Shown one piece after another: positions 36,958-46,372 of a DNA stretch of 64,000 nucleotides. Every line of letters starts with the position of its first letter. Within the stretch, counting starts at the first letter, position 1. Both the position numbers and the translations under genes were made by a program. The notes under the pieces were generated by a model. It ran no database searches and was not told where the DNA came from. It worked only from the letters and a program-made list of their open reading frames with translations. Source of the DNA: Bacteroidota bacterium (lineage in GTDB: Bacteria; Bacteroidota; Bacteroidia; Chitinophagales; Chitinophagaceae); contig JAEZAM010000005.1 in NCBI GenBank assembly GCA_023430465.1, positions 1-64,000 of the forward strand, in the 5' to 3' direction.

Positions 36958-38073
36958 ATGCACTACTCCCGACGGAAATTCATCTATGAACTGACAATCG
37001 CCAGTGGTGCGGGTGTCCTGGCATTCGGCTGCGGGAGCAGTGACACTTCATCCAGGGAAACAAAACAAAATATGGAAGCACAACAGCAGGGAAAAAAATT
37101 AGGGATAGCGCTGGTTGGCCTGGGAGGCTACGCCGGTGGACAGCTTGCACCGGCACTCCAGGAAACGAAGTCCTGTTATCTCGCAGGTATCGTTACCGGC
37201 ACACCAAAGAAAGCCGATGAATGGAAGAAGAAATATAATATCCCGGATGCCAACATTTATAACTATCAAAACTTTGATACGATCCGGGACAATCCCGCCA
37301 TTGATATCGTCTATGTAGTATTGCCCAACTCCATGCATGCCGAATACGTGATCCGCGCCGCTGCAGCAGGCAAGCATGTCATATGTGAAAAACCAATGGC
37401 CGTTACTGTGGAGGATTGTGACCGGATGATAGAAGCCTGCAGGAAGGCAGGGAAGATGTTGTCCATCGGCTACCGCCTCCATTTTGAGCCGCATCACCAG
37501 GAGGTGATGAAATATGGAAAAGAGAAAACCTTTGGTGAAATAAAAAACATAGTGGCGGATCACGGCATGAGCGACACAAAAGGATGGCGGCTCGACAAAC
37601 AACTCGCGGGCGGCGGGCCATTGATGGATGTTGGTATCTATTGCGTGCAGGCCGCACGCTATGCAACCGGCCTTGAGCCAATCGCCGTCACCGCGCAGCG
37701 CGGACCAACGACGAAAGACAAGTTCCGCGATATAGAAGAATCACTGACCTGGAAGCTGGAGTTCCCGGGTGGCATCACGGCTTCCTCAAAATCCAGCTAT
37801 AGTGAAGAATTGAATCAGCTCCGTGTCAATACAGCAGCGGGATGGTACGAACTGAAACCCGCCTTTCCTTATGAGGGCATTAAAGGGCAAACCAACAATG
37901 GTGAAATGAAATTTCCGCAGGTAAACCAGCAGGCCCTGCAAATGGATGATTTCGCCAATGCCATTTTGCAAAACCGTCCAACGCCCGTTCCCGGCGAAAT
38001 GGGCAGGCAGGATGTGAAGATCCTCCAGGCAATTTACCAGGCGATGGAATCCGGACAACGGGTGGAGATTTGA
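36958..38073 (+). CDS. Gfo/Idh/MocA oxidoreductase with Tat/lipoprotein-like signal
   Basis: A 371-residue exported oxidoreductase, start taken at 36958 (MHYSRRKFIYELT) because a twin-arginine-type signal begins there and ends in AFGCG, a possible lipoprotein cysteine. The NAD(P)-binding loop is GIALVGLGGYAGGQL, and the family motif HVICEKPMAVT is near residue 145. GGGPLMDVGIYCVQAARY is the conserved histidine/aspartate-type region, with a tyrosine in place of one expected residue. A sugar substrate is likely but not known. Confidence 0.88.
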   Translation: MHYSRRKFIYELTIASGAGVLAFGCGSSDTSSRETKQNMEAQQQGKKLGIALVGLGGYAGGQLAPALQETKSCYLAGIVTGTPKKADEWKKKYNIPDANIYNYQNFDTIRDNPAIDIVYVVLPNSMHAEYVIRAAAAGKHVICEKPMAVTVEDCDRMIEACRKAGKMLSIGYRLHFEPHHQEVMKYGKEKTFGEIKNIVADHGMSDTKGWRLDKQLAGGGPLMDVGIYCVQAARYATGLEPIAVTAQRGPTTKDKFRDIEESLTWKLEFPGGITASSKSSYSEELNQLRVNTAAGWYELKPAFPYEGIKGQTNNGEMKFPQVNQQALQMDDFANAILQNRPTPVPGEMGRQDVKILQAIYQAMESGQRVEI

Positions 38074-38114
38074 GAGGGAGGAGGTGAACGAGATTACGAA
38101 GGCGGCCAGTTTTT

Positions 38115-38132
38115 CCCCGACTAAAGTCGGGG
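38115..38132. repeat. Short inverted repeat, CCCCGACT-AA-AGTCGGGG
   Basis: An 8-base perfect hairpin with 2-base loop, preceded by a T run. It lies between the convergent oxidoreductase and CDGSH genes and may act as a terminator on the minus strand (weak). Confidence 0.55.
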
Positions 38133-38253
38133 CTATTGAAATTACCCAACTGGCGGGCTGAAGCCCTTGTCGGGTTGTGATTCCACTACTACCCGTAAGC
38201 GCGTTCGCTCTCGCTCCACACTCCAAACCCGCATCCGCATTTTGCTAAAAGTC

Positions 38254-38478
38254 CTACGCCTTCTTTGGTGGGAGTGCAAAGGCAGCCGCCTCGTGTTCGA
38301 AATGACCTTTGTGTGCACCGTCACAGAATGGCTTGTTTTGCGATAAGCCGCATCTGCATATTGAAATTATTTCACGGCCTCCAAGATCATATGGGTTACC
38401 GTTCTTATCAACGATTTCGAAATCGCCTTCTACGCGCAATGAGCCGTTGTTGTTGACTGTTATCTTAGTTGCCGCCAT
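38254..38478 (-). CDS. CDGSH iron-sulfur domain protein
   Basis: A 74-residue single-domain protein with the full CDGSH signature C-x-C-x2-S-x3-P-x-C-D-G-A-H, seen as CRCGLSQNKPFCDGAH near residues 43-58. These proteins hold a 2Fe-2S cluster through three cysteines and one histidine and take part in redox or cluster transfer. The N-terminal NGSLRVEGDFEIVDKNG is a beta segment seen in bacterial members. Convergent with the oxidoreductase gene. Confidence 0.88.
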   Translation of the reverse strand: MAATKITVNNNGSLRVEGDFEIVDKNGNPYDLGGREIISICRCGLSQNKPFCDGAHKGHFEHEAAAFALPPKKA

Positions 38479-38884
38479 ATTTTTTTTGCAAACATAGTTC
38501 TTTTCGGTGTGGAGTGCGGAGAGCCGGGTTGTTGCGGCGTAGGTTCACGCAAAGGAGCAAAGTGAGCAAAGACGCAAAAATACAGAATCAATGATGAGAA
38601 GTTGTCTTTGATGCCGCTGTTGGTGTTCGGAATAAAGACTACAACTACATAAGTTCACCACACCAACAGCCGAAGCAGCGGAGTGTGGGTTAAGGATACC
38701 GTGGCTCCAGCTTATAACCCCGGGATTAATCCCGGGGTTAATGCCACCAGCCGGGGACTTACAACTTGCCATGAGTGCGGAGTTGGAGCGAGAACAAACC
38801 CCTTAATTACGCCCCGGTCCCTGAGTAGGGCATGAGCGAAGCGAATGCCCGTATCGAAGGGCCCTAAAATCGCGGTGCACAATA
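38479..38884. other. Repeat-rich intergenic region
   Basis: About 400 bases without a supported gene. It includes GCAAAGACGCAAAA-type words near 38560-38580, a perfect 26-base palindrome at 38715-38740, and G/C-rich repeats near 38800-38870. Frames here are short and without family signal. Confidence 0.6.
38715..38740. repeat. Perfect 26-base palindrome
   Basis: TAACCCCGGGATT is followed directly by its reverse complement with no loop. No T tract follows on either side, so a plain terminator is less likely than a REP-like element or structured site. Confidence 0.9.
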
Positions 38885-39505
38885 CTAGAAGCGAGATGTA
38901 GTTCTCACCAGCCTGAACGTCACATTGATCCGAATACCAGCCACCTTCTTCCTTTTTGGCAGTTGATGCACCCAGTTATGCTGTAAGGCTCCCCGCATCA
39001 ACAACAGACTGCCATGTGGCAGGAGCGTAGTGATTGTCTCCGACTTGTTTACCCGGTGGCGGAACTGGAATTCACGGGGTGTACCGAACGATAATGACGC
39101 CACTACCGGATTCTTCCCCAACGCATCTTCCGCATCGCTGTGCCAGCCCATGCTGTCGTTCCCGTCACGATACAGGTTCAACAGCGTCGAATTGAATACC
39201 TCCCCGCTTACTCTTTCCACCTCTTCTTTTATTTCCTGCAGCAAGGGTGGTATTGGTGTGGCAGCATGACGAATCCCTGAATAAACATATTGCTCGCCAA
39301 AACTCGCGGTGAGCCGCGGCAGCGCGATGTCCTTCCCATACATGCGCATCGAGTCCTGCCGCCAGTCAATCTTATTCTCCAGTTGCTGCAGGTAATCATC
39401 TGCCTGCTTCTGCCCATAAAATGTTTCATACAGCAGCGCTTCCCCTTCATGCTCCACAAGTCTTATGGGCAGGCCGTCATCCATGTTTTCACCCTGTATC
39501 TTCAT
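38885..39505 (-). CDS. AlkB-like 2-oxoglutarate/Fe(II) dioxygenase
   Basis: A 206-residue protein (start at 39505, MKIQGENMDDG; 39484 is also possible). The iron ligands are in MGWHSDAEDALG (HxD) and ALQHNWVHQLP (distal histidine), and the RINVTFR tail is the 2-oxoglutarate arginine. SLSFGTPREFQFRHR is also characteristic. AlkB-type enzymes remove methyl groups from alkylated DNA or RNA bases by oxidation. No ada-type regulator is nearby. Confidence 0.9.
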   Translation of the reverse strand: MKIQGENMDDGLPIRLVEHEGEALLYETFYGQKQADDYLQQLENKIDWRQDSMRMYGKDIALPRLTASFGEQYVYSGIRHAATPIPPLLQEIKEEVERVSGEVFNSTLLNLYRDGNDSMGWHSDAEDALGKNPVVASLSFGTPREFQFRHRVNKSETITTLLPHGSLLLMRGALQHNWVHQLPKRKKVAGIRINVTFRLVRTTSRF

Positions 39506-39755
39506 AGGGCAAATATCTGAAACCGGGGCCTTCTCTTTCTGCCCCAAATGATAAAATCAACAGTTCACGCAGGGAAAATACCAGTTCACGTATCTCCGCA
39601 TTTACCATAGGGCGAATCGGTGGTAATATTGTACTCACAACAAGGGTATAAGTTTCTCATAGCAATAGTTTGGTAACGGAGGGGGTTTCTACTTCCTCCT
39701 TTTTATTTCCGGTTGGCATGGTTTTTTTCCATATAAGAAAAAAGCTATATCAACT

Positions 39756-40901
39756 ATGTTCAAGCGACCGCTTTCGCGCAAGCGGAAAATCACCTATATC
39801 ATTGTCGGCAGTCTTATCGTTCTGCTGATCGCTTTTCGCATTGCGCTTCCCTATATTTTACTTAAATATGTCAACAGGCAGCTGGCCCGCATCGACGGTT
39901 ATTCAGGCAGGGTAGAGGACATCGATGTGGCGCTTTACCGGGGTGCCTATACAATTGACGGGATCAAACTGGACAAACTCAATGGCAAGATACCTGTTCC
40001 GTTTTTCCAGGCAGATGAGATCGATCTGTCTATCGAATGGGGTGCCATCTTCCGCGGCCGGATAGTGGCCGAAATAGAGGTGGAAAATCCCGTGATGAAT
40101 TTCGTGAAAGGGCCTACCCGCGAAACTTCCCAGACCGACATCGACAAGGACTGGACGGAGGTAGTCGATAAATTAATTCCAATCAAACTCAACCGGTTTG
40201 AAATAAACAACGGTGAGGTGCATTACCGTGATTTTCACAGTTCACCCAAAGTGGACATCTATGCAAAACAAGTACACATCCTGGCTGAGAACCTCTCCAA
40301 TGCAAAACGAAAGAAAGATGTACTTCCTTCCGATGTAACGGCAACAGCAGCCGTATATGATGGCCGGCTTTCACTGAACATGAAGATCGACCCGATCAAT
40401 ACTGTTCCCGTATTTGATATGAATGCGCGGCTGACATCGGTCAACCTTACCCACCTCAATGATTTCCTGAAAGCATACGGCAATTTTGACGTAGAAAAAG
40501 GTGAACTGGGTTTATACACCGAAGCTGCTGCCAAAGACAAACGGATACACGGATATACAAAACCTCTCATCAAGGATCTCAAGGTATTGAGCTGGAAAAA
40601 TGATAAGGATAAACCGGCGAGGATGGTTTGGGAGGCGATCGTAGAAGCTGTTACCTGGGTATTCAAGAATCACCCCAAAGATCAATTGGCGACAAAAGCC
40701 TCGTTTGAAGGTAGCATTGAAAATCCCGATTTCGATATCTGGAATATCATTGGCCAACTGCTGAGGAATGCCTTCATCGAGGCACTATATCCTTCGTTGG
40801 AAAACAGTGTAAATATCAGTTCAGTGGGAACTGCGAAAGAAGAGAAACCCTCCCTGCTGAAACGCATTTTCACCGATGCAGATAAAGAAGGCAAAAAATA
40901 A
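39756..40901 (+). CDS. DUF748/AsmA-like membrane-anchored protein
   Basis: A 381-residue protein with one N-terminal transmembrane helix (residues about 12-34, ITYIIVGSLIVLLIAF) and a periplasmic beta-rich body. YRGAYTIDGIKLDKLNGKIPVPFFQADEIDLSIEW fits the DUF748/AsmA pattern of repeated beta strands. AsmA-like proteins bridge inner and outer membranes and help lipid transport in other bacteria; the role here is inferred from family only. The upstream 200 bases hold no gene. Confidence 0.82.
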   Translation: MFKRPLSRKRKITYIIVGSLIVLLIAFRIALPYILLKYVNRQLARIDGYSGRVEDIDVALYRGAYTIDGIKLDKLNGKIPVPFFQADEIDLSIEWGAIFRGRIVAEIEVENPVMNFVKGPTRETSQTDIDKDWTEVVDKLIPIKLNRFEINNGEVHYRDFHSSPKVDIYAKQVHILAENLSNAKRKKDVLPSDVTATAAVYDGRLSLNMKIDPINTVPVFDMNARLTSVNLTHLNDFLKAYGNFDVEKGELGLYTEAAAKDKRIHGYTKPLIKDLKVLSWKNDKDKPARMVWEAIVEAVTWVFKNHPKDQLATKASFEGSIENPDFDIWNIIGQLLRNAFIEALYPSLENSVNISSVGTAKEEKPSLLKRIFTDADKEGKK

Positions 40902-40928
40902 AGGGTCCGCCATTTCCGGCAGACCCTT
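40901..40928. terminator. Inverted repeat between convergent genes
   Basis: AAGGGTC (40901-40907) pairs with GACCCTT (40922-40928), extended by a CGCC/GGC pairing. The T tract is poor, so termination strength is uncertain. Confidence 0.5.
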
Positions 40929-40949
40929 GTTGTGTTGGTTGTTATTATT

Positions 40950-41750
40950 TTACTGGTAGGTAATGGTCAGGTTGCTGTTGACCACTGGCTGGCCTGGGAG
41001 CCCCTGTGTAACTACAGCACTGATGGGGAAGCCCTGTGCGTTGTAGGTATAGGCATACACAAATCTGTCTTCAGGATCAAGCTGTGCATCAAAATGATCT
41101 TCCCTGGTTGGGTTATTCTTTGACACGCCCTGCCAAAGCATGGCCAGCAGATCGCGGTGCTCAAACAGCGGATTCGGTTTTTGGTCATATTGAAACTCCA
41201 CATGTCCTGAACGACGCAACAGGTTTGGCTCACCCATGTTCACCAGTGCAACGGTTTCGGTGATATTTCCAGCAGCGTTGACAGCAAAATCGAACTGTCT
41301 GAACAGCATGAAGTCATCGCCCTCCAACGCATAGGAGGTGGCCCGCGTCAATGCATCACCAGTGTAATCATAGTTGGTGAAGAATGTCTTGTCTTCGCCT
41401 ACATAGATGTCCACCCTGTCGAGCTTTCCATTCTCATAAACCGCGCGAAATTCCTGTTCGCCATTTGTAAGCTTGTCCACCTTGCCTCCTGCGTAAGTTA
41501 CGGCATATACAAGCGGGGGTTCACCACTGCCCGGATCCGGAGCGATTGTTACCTGGTCTACTTTTCCTGCAGCATTATAACGAAACCGCGCAAAATCTTC
41601 TCCGTTTTGATATTCCTTGATGTGCAGGGCAGCCGGTGTGCCAGTGTCATCATCATCTTTATCTTTTTTACAGCTTACAAGCGTTGCTGCCAGACCGCCT
41701 GCAAGCAGCAGCGTTTTGAATGATTGTCGAAAGGCCATGTTCAGGTTCAT
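40950..41750 (-). CDS. Predicted lipoprotein, DUF-type repeat
   Basis: A 266-residue lipoprotein, start chosen at 41750 (MNLNMAFRQ) because the signal with lipobox TLVSC follows. After an acidic linker (KKDKDDDDTG) come beta-rich segments with YNAAGKVDQV, YENGKLDRVDIY and FAVNAAGNITET motifs that recall short YD-like repeats. No family is assigned. It probably faces the periplasm or surface. The convergent DUF748 gene lies 49 bases away. Confidence 0.7.
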   Translation of the reverse strand: MNLNMAFRQSFKTLLLAGGLAATLVSCKKDKDDDDTGTPAALHIKEYQNGEDFARFRYNAAGKVDQVTIAPDPGSGEPPLVYAVTYAGGKVDKLTNGEQEFRAVYENGKLDRVDIYVGEDKTFFTNYDYTGDALTRATSYALEGDDFMLFRQFDFAVNAAGNITETVALVNMGEPNLLRRSGHVEFQYDQKPNPLFEHRDLLAMLWQGVSKNNPTREDHFDAQLDPEDRFVYAYTYNAQGFPISAVVTQGLPGQPVVNSNLTITYQ

Positions 41751-41941
41751 GTTACAAATTTTCTTTGATGGATTAAGTTTACCCCTCAAAGAAATATCTG
41801 AGTAACGACAACGAACTGCACGGGATGAATGAACTGCTTATTCCACCGATAAATTGATTTTTTCTCCAGCTAAGCAGAAAAATCTGCTTGCCGGTTGATC
41901 CAGTGGGCTTGATTATTGCCACGGTAGTTGAAAAGCAATTT

Positions 41942-42379
41942 ATGGGATACGCTAAATTATTGCTGGCCGGACTTGCCGGTTCAACCGTGCTCACACTCAC
42001 CCACCAGTTATTGCGGTACACATTGTCAGCCTCGCCACGTTTGGATCTGTTGGGTATGCAGGCGATGGAAAAAGGTCTTAAACGGCTTCATTTACCGGTG
42101 CCGCAGGAGCCTGCGCTGTTCGGTATTACGCTTGCGGGTGATGTACTGGGAAATGCAGCTTATTATAGTCTCGGCGGAATGGCAGGTGTCAGCAGGAAAA
42201 GGCTCACCACGATCCTGGGCATTGCAGCAGGCATTGGCGCGGTAGCCCTGCCTGGCAAAATGCACCTTGACCCTTCTTACACACGGAAGTCGCTTTCAAC
42301 TACGTTGCTGACTGTTGCGTTGTACACGGCCGGGGGAATTGTCGCTGGTGTAGTGATGGACAGGATCGCCAAAAGTTAA
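41942..42379 (+). CDS. Hypothetical membrane protein
   Basis: A 145-residue protein with up to four hydrophobic segments (residues about 2-20, 58-80, 90-105 and 122-140) separated by short polar loops. The frame is open back to 41888 but ATG at 41942 (MGYAKLLLAG) gives a cleaner N-terminus. No recognised family. The stop overlaps the convergent small-protein gene by 4 bases. Confidence 0.6.
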   Translation: MGYAKLLLAGLAGSTVLTLTHQLLRYTLSASPRLDLLGMQAMEKGLKRLHLPVPQEPALFGITLAGDVLGNAAYYSLGGMAGVSRKRLTTILGIAAGIGAVALPGKMHLDPSYTRKSLSTTLLTVALYTAGGIVAGVVMDRIAKS

Positions 42380-42564
42380 GCGTCCTTTTTATCGTTATCC
42401 GGTGCTATCGAATGACCGGGCACGTCTTCTTGCGCAGGGTAATCTTCTATCTTACCAGGATGACGCAGGTAGTCCTCTTTCTTCTTCTTCGCAATATCTT
42501 CCTCGTTTTTTTTGCCGGGTACTATTGCGGGCTTATTTTCATTGTCCTTGTCTGTCGTATTCAT
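42376..42564 (-). CDS. Small charged hypothetical protein
   Basis: A 62-residue, highly charged and probably disordered protein: an acidic-basic N-terminal half (NEEDIAKKKKEDYLRHPG) then a proline- and aspartate-containing end. No family recognised. It starts one base after the stop of the response regulator gene, so the two are likely one transcript. Confidence 0.55.
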   Translation of the reverse strand: MNTTDKDNENKPAIVPGKKNEEDIAKKKKEDYLRHPGKIEDYPAQEDVPGHSIAPDNDKKDA

Positions 42565-42565
42565 G

Positions 42566-42943
42566 TCAGGCTCTTGAAAAGTTTAGTTTATCCAGCACAC
42601 CGTCGATCAGCTTTTTACTGAATGGTTTTTTTACAAAATAGTTTATTCCTTCATCCATTGCTTTTTCCTGTATCCACTTTCCGTTATCACCGGTCATCAT
42701 GATGATCTTTATGTCGGCGTCGGCACTTTTTATATTTCGGATAAAATTTACTCCAAGTCCATCAGGGAAGCTGTTGTCGAGAAAGATGACGGATGGTTTT
42801 AAAAAGTTCAGATACTCCTCAGCCTCGTGCAGATTATGCACCATCATCACATGTATCTTTCTTTCTTCAAGTATCAATGCCAACAGTTCGCTGAGGTCTA
42901 TATCGTCATCAATGATCATTGCAGTTTGTATCCTTGACCCCAT
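42566..42943 (-). CDS. Single-domain response regulator
   Basis: A 125-residue receiver domain with no output domain. The acidic pocket is MIIDDDIDLSE, the phospho-accepting aspartate is in FLDNSFPDGLG near residue 60, the threonine in MMTGD, and the conserved lysine in FVKKPFSKK. Such CheY-like regulators act by protein contact, often in phosphorelays. No histidine kinase gene is adjacent. The start follows a free upstream region of about 190 bases. Confidence 0.9.
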   Translation of the reverse strand: MGSRIQTAMIIDDDIDLSELLALILEERKIHVMMVHNLHEAEEYLNFLKPSVIFLDNSFPDGLGVNFIRNIKSADADIKIIMMTGDNGKWIQEKAMDEGINYFVKKPFSKKLIDGVLDKLNFSRA

Positions 42944-43131
42944 TATTCTCTTTTTTTGAGATTCCTACAAAAATTTGGCCCGTTTCGATGGCCCGCAAAA
43001 CTTTTGCGATTGTATCACAGTTTTTGCTAATGAACAACGTGATAATTCACAGGATGTCCACCGTGATTTCCCACGTGTTACTACTCAATTCAAATTAAAA
43101 TCAGTGAATACCCTTAATCGCGAATTAATTG

Positions 43132-43662
43132 TCAATGTGAGCCTCGTTGATGCAATGGTGCGGGATCCGGCGCGTCCTTTTTCTGGTTTCGTTTTGCACT
43201 GAAAGGCAGGATGATGCCAATGAAAGAACCGACACTGAAATTGACAATAGTGGCGACAAGAAATACCTGGAACTGCAGGCCGTCTGTGGAATCGTTGATG
43301 GTATTGGCTGGTTCGTTTTCCAGTACTGTTGCGGATTCTCCACCGCCAAGATAGCCTGGCACACCAACCGCCAGTATGATAAAACTCAATGCACAGGCGA
43401 TGGCAATCCCGAGGATGGTCACTGCATGTGAAGCAAAGATCAGCGCAACCGTACTCTCCTGGTGCTTTCTTTTCTTACTGTCGAGATAAGTGTGTATCCC
43501 CACTACCAGGCCGAACAGAAAACTGCCCATATACAGCAGCCAGGTCTCCGTATAATTTCCATCCCGCACGAACATGTACACGGGGATAACAAATACCACT
43601 GCGGCGATGGCGGCGGAAATTACTGTGGAAAGAATGTTAACTTTTCGCAATAGATCTCTCAT
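43132..43662 (-). CDS. Hypothetical four-helix membrane protein
   Basis: A 176-residue protein with four hydrophobic segments (residues about 10-30, 42-60, 75-100 and 135-160). The C-terminal tail is basic. No family could be named. The region around it (42944-43131 and 43663-43862) holds no other gene. Confidence 0.6.
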   Translation of the reverse strand: MRDLLRKVNILSTVISAAIAAVVFVIPVYMFVRDGNYTETWLLYMGSFLFGLVVGIHTYLDSKKRKHQESTVALIFASHAVTILGIAIACALSFIILAVGVPGYLGGGESATVLENEPANTINDSTDGLQFQVFLVATIVNFSVGSFIGIILPFSAKRNQKKDAPDPAPLHQRGSH

Positions 43663-43862
43663 GCGGAATGTGGCGAAAAAACGGTGCCATAACTCCGGGC
43701 AGCGCGTGCGCAGTAAAAGCTGTAGAGGGCCTAAGGCATGCTCTACATTTTGTGGAATTTATTGCAGCATTTGTTGGCTAAATTTTATACAAGGTCCTGT
43801 TAAAGACCTTTCCAGCAACGGCTGCGGGCATGATTCCTGTCTTAGCATGGGAAATCCCAGCT

Positions 43863-45041
43863 ATGTTCTTTAAAAAACCAATCCTTGCAATCGGCCTCCT
43901 GTCGGTTGCTATTTTTTCATGCAGCAAAAATGGTGAAGATGCACCTGACTCCACGGTAACTCCGGAAGAATGTGTACAGGGCAGGGGAGCGTCCAGTGGT
44001 GACACAACCGGCGTGTATATCGTTTCTTACAACCGGGATGCTGTGAACGCCCGTACCATGAGCCGTGGCGAGTTAAATGATCTCAGCACAGATCTGCTGG
44101 GTCGGCACCAGATCAGTGCTGCTGTACTCACAACATCTTTCCCTGGTGAGCCCGGCGGGTTCATTGCACGACTTACAAATACCCAGGCACAGGAATTGAG
44201 AGAAGATGCCTCCGTGGCCATTGTTGAGCAGGATCGCGTTATCTCACTCAGTACCTGCTTTACTGTCGTTGAACCAAGGTTGGTGACCTGGAACGTAGAT
44301 CGCACGGGATACGGCAACGGCATCGGCAAACGGGCATGGATCATCGACACAGGAATAGATTTCGATCATCCCGATCTCACCGTGGATCGCAATGCCAGCA
44401 AATCGTTTATCAGTGGTACTGCCTCTGCCGAAGACGAGAACGGTCACGGTACCCACGTGGGCGGGATCATTGGTGGCAAAAACAACAGCATTGGCGTACT
44501 TGGAGTGGCCTCAGGTGCCACACTTATTTCCCTGCGTGTCCTCGATAAGGATGGTGAGGGAACGATCTCCAGCATTGTGCAGGCATTGGCCTGGGTCAAC
44601 ACACATGCCTCACCTGGTGACGTGGTGAATATGAGCATTGGTTCGGATGAAGGTGTGTCACCCACCCTGGATCAGCAGGTGCGGAATACTGCTGCGCGCG
44701 GTATTTATATCGCCATTGCAGCAGGTAATGAACATAAACTTGCCAATCTCTCTTCACCTGCCCGTGTCAATGGCACCAACATCTATACCGTATCAGCGAT
44801 CGACAGCAGCGGGAACTTCGCTTCGTTTTCCAACTATGGAAATGATGTGGTGGATTATGCCATGCCCGGTGTCAAAATACTTTCCACCTTCACCAATGGT
44901 CGTTATGCCTACATGAGCGGAACGTCCATGGCAGCGCCGCATATGGCGGGTATTCTTCTTTTGCGGGGTAATAATTTCACGACAAGGGGAACTGCAGGCA
45001 ATGATCCCGACGGAACCGCTGATGCCATTGCGCATTATTAA
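43863..45041 (+). CDS. S8 subtilase-family serine protease lipoprotein
   Basis: A 392-residue subtilisin-like protease. The start at 43863 opens a lipoprotein signal (AIFSC). An I9-like propeptide segment follows, then the catalytic triad: Asp in WIIDTGIDFDHPDL, His in NGHGTHVGGII, and Ser in MSGTSMAAPHMAGI. The oxyanion Asn is likely in AAGNEHK. It probably sits on the cell surface or in the periplasm. Neighbour genes do not reveal a substrate. A 63-residue small-protein gene follows. Confidence 0.93.
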   Translation: MFFKKPILAIGLLSVAIFSCSKNGEDAPDSTVTPEECVQGRGASSGDTTGVYIVSYNRDAVNARTMSRGELNDLSTDLLGRHQISAAVLTTSFPGEPGGFIARLTNTQAQELREDASVAIVEQDRVISLSTCFTVVEPRLVTWNVDRTGYGNGIGKRAWIIDTGIDFDHPDLTVDRNASKSFISGTASAEDENGHGTHVGGIIGGKNNSIGVLGVASGATLISLRVLDKDGEGTISSIVQALAWVNTHASPGDVVNMSIGSDEGVSPTLDQQVRNTAARGIYIAIAAGNEHKLANLSSPARVNGTNIYTVSAIDSSGNFASFSNYGNDVVDYAMPGVKILSTFTNGRYAYMSGTSMAAPHMAGILLLRGNNFTTRGTAGNDPDGTADAIAHY

Positions 45042-45090
45042 AATTTACTGTAATGGCATATCAATTGCATCGGTTACAGAAACCATTGTT

Positions 45091-45282
45091 ATGAATAAAA
45101 AAACTTTAGTCACAGCCGTCGCCCTGGGCGCAGCCCTGGTATATGCCGTTCGCCGTTTGAAATCCCGTGTTTCTTCCCGCCAGCAGCAGAGCATGCCTGG
45201 GGCAGGGATGTACGGCAACAGCCGGCATCACCTGACAGATGTATTTTCGAGAGCCAAGCCCCAGCCGATGGAGCAGCTCTGA
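45091..45282 (+). CDS. Small hypothetical membrane protein
   Basis: A 63-residue protein beginning MNKKTLVTAVALGAALVYAVRRL, a single membrane helix, followed by a basic, glutamine-rich tail. Start at 45091 chosen over 45001 because the earlier region overlaps the S8 protease end. No family recognised. A terminator follows the stop. Confidence 0.55.
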   Translation: MNKKTLVTAVALGAALVYAVRRLKSRVSSRQQQSMPGAGMYGNSRHHLTDVFSRAKPQPMEQL

Positions 45283-45290
45283 TAAAATTG

Positions 45291-45320
45291 AACGGTAGGG
45301 TTTCCTTACCGTTTTTTTTT
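45291..45320 (+). terminator. Rho-independent terminator
   Basis: AACGGTA (45291-45297) pairs with TACCGTT (45307-45313), with an additional GG/CC pairing in the loop, followed by a long T run. Confidence 0.88.
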
Positions 45321-45373
45321 GAATGTATCTTTACGCAGCCGGCAATGCCGCCGGTATCGCTAACTCCTTACTT

Positions 45374-46372
45374 ATGCAATACAGGAAAATTGGAAAATCA
45401 GATCTGCAGCTCTCAGTTATTTGTTTTGGTGCATGGGCCGCGGGCGGCTGGATGTGGGGTGGGAACGACCGGAAAGAAGCTATTGCCGCCATCAAAGCTT
45501 CCTACGAAGCGGGTGTGACCTCGATTGACACCGCACCGATCTACGGCCAGGGTGAAAGTGAAGAAATCGTCGGCGAAGCTGTCCGGGACATACCGCGGGA
45601 TAAAATACAATTGCTCACCAAGTATGGTATGCGATGGGACCTTGCCAAAGGGGATTTTGGTTTCAAAAGCCGCGACAACAGTGGCAACGAGATAGATATT
45701 TACAAATACGCCGGCAAAGAAAGCATCGTGTATGAATGCGAACAAAGCCTTCGCCGGCTTGGCACCGACTACATTGACCTCTACCAGATCCATTGGCCGG
45801 ACAGTACCACACCAATTGATGAAGCGATGGAGGCTGTGGCGCAACTCATTCAGCAGGGTAAGGTACGGTATGCCGGTGTATGTAATTATTCTGCGGCACA
45901 ATTGCAGGAAGCACTGAAATCCGTTCAGTTAGTATCTGACCAGGTGCCATACAGCATGGTGAAGCGCGATATCGAAAAGGAAGTTGTTCCGTTTTGCCTG
46001 CAGCATCAATTATCCATACTTGCCTATAGCCCGCTCGAAAGGGGACTGCTCACTGGCAAAATGAGACCGGGGCACAAATTTGCCGAAGGCGATCATCGCG
46101 CCGGCCTCTGGTATTTCCGGGATGAAAACCTTCGCCGGACAAATGAATTCCTGGAAAAAATAAAACCGCTGGCAGAGAAGAAGGGCGCTACGCTCGGCCA
46201 ACTGGTACTTCGCTGGACCGTAGAACAACCTGGCATCACAGTAGCTTTGGCTGGTGCCCGCAATCAAGTGCAGGCGTTGCAAAACGCCGCGGCAATGGAC
46301 ATATCCCTCGATGCGGAAGAAATCAGCTACATCACAACAGAACTCGATAAGCTGGTGCTGGTGAAGGACTGA
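45374..46372 (+). CDS. Aldo/keto reductase
   Basis: A 332-residue TIM-barrel oxidoreductase using NADPH. The ATG at 45374 (MQYRKIGKSDLQLS) is the family start; the frame open to 45323 is not needed. Catalytic tetrad residues can be placed: Asp in SIDTAPIYGQGESEE, the Tyr in the same motif, Lys in LLTKYGMRW and His in DLYQIHWPDS. Family members reduce aldehydes, ketones or sugars. Its stop abuts the convergent Dabb gene. Confidence 0.92.
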   Translation: MQYRKIGKSDLQLSVICFGAWAAGGWMWGGNDRKEAIAAIKASYEAGVTSIDTAPIYGQGESEEIVGEAVRDIPRDKIQLLTKYGMRWDLAKGDFGFKSRDNSGNEIDIYKYAGKESIVYECEQSLRRLGTDYIDLYQIHWPDSTTPIDEAMEAVAQLIQQGKVRYAGVCNYSAAQLQEALKSVQLVSDQVPYSMVKRDIEKEVVPFCLQHQLSILAYSPLERGLLTGKMRPGHKFAEGDHRAGLWYFRDENLRRTNEFLEKIKPLAEKKGATLGQLVLRWTVEQPGITVALAGARNQVQALQNAAAMDISLDAEEISYITTELDKLVLVKD

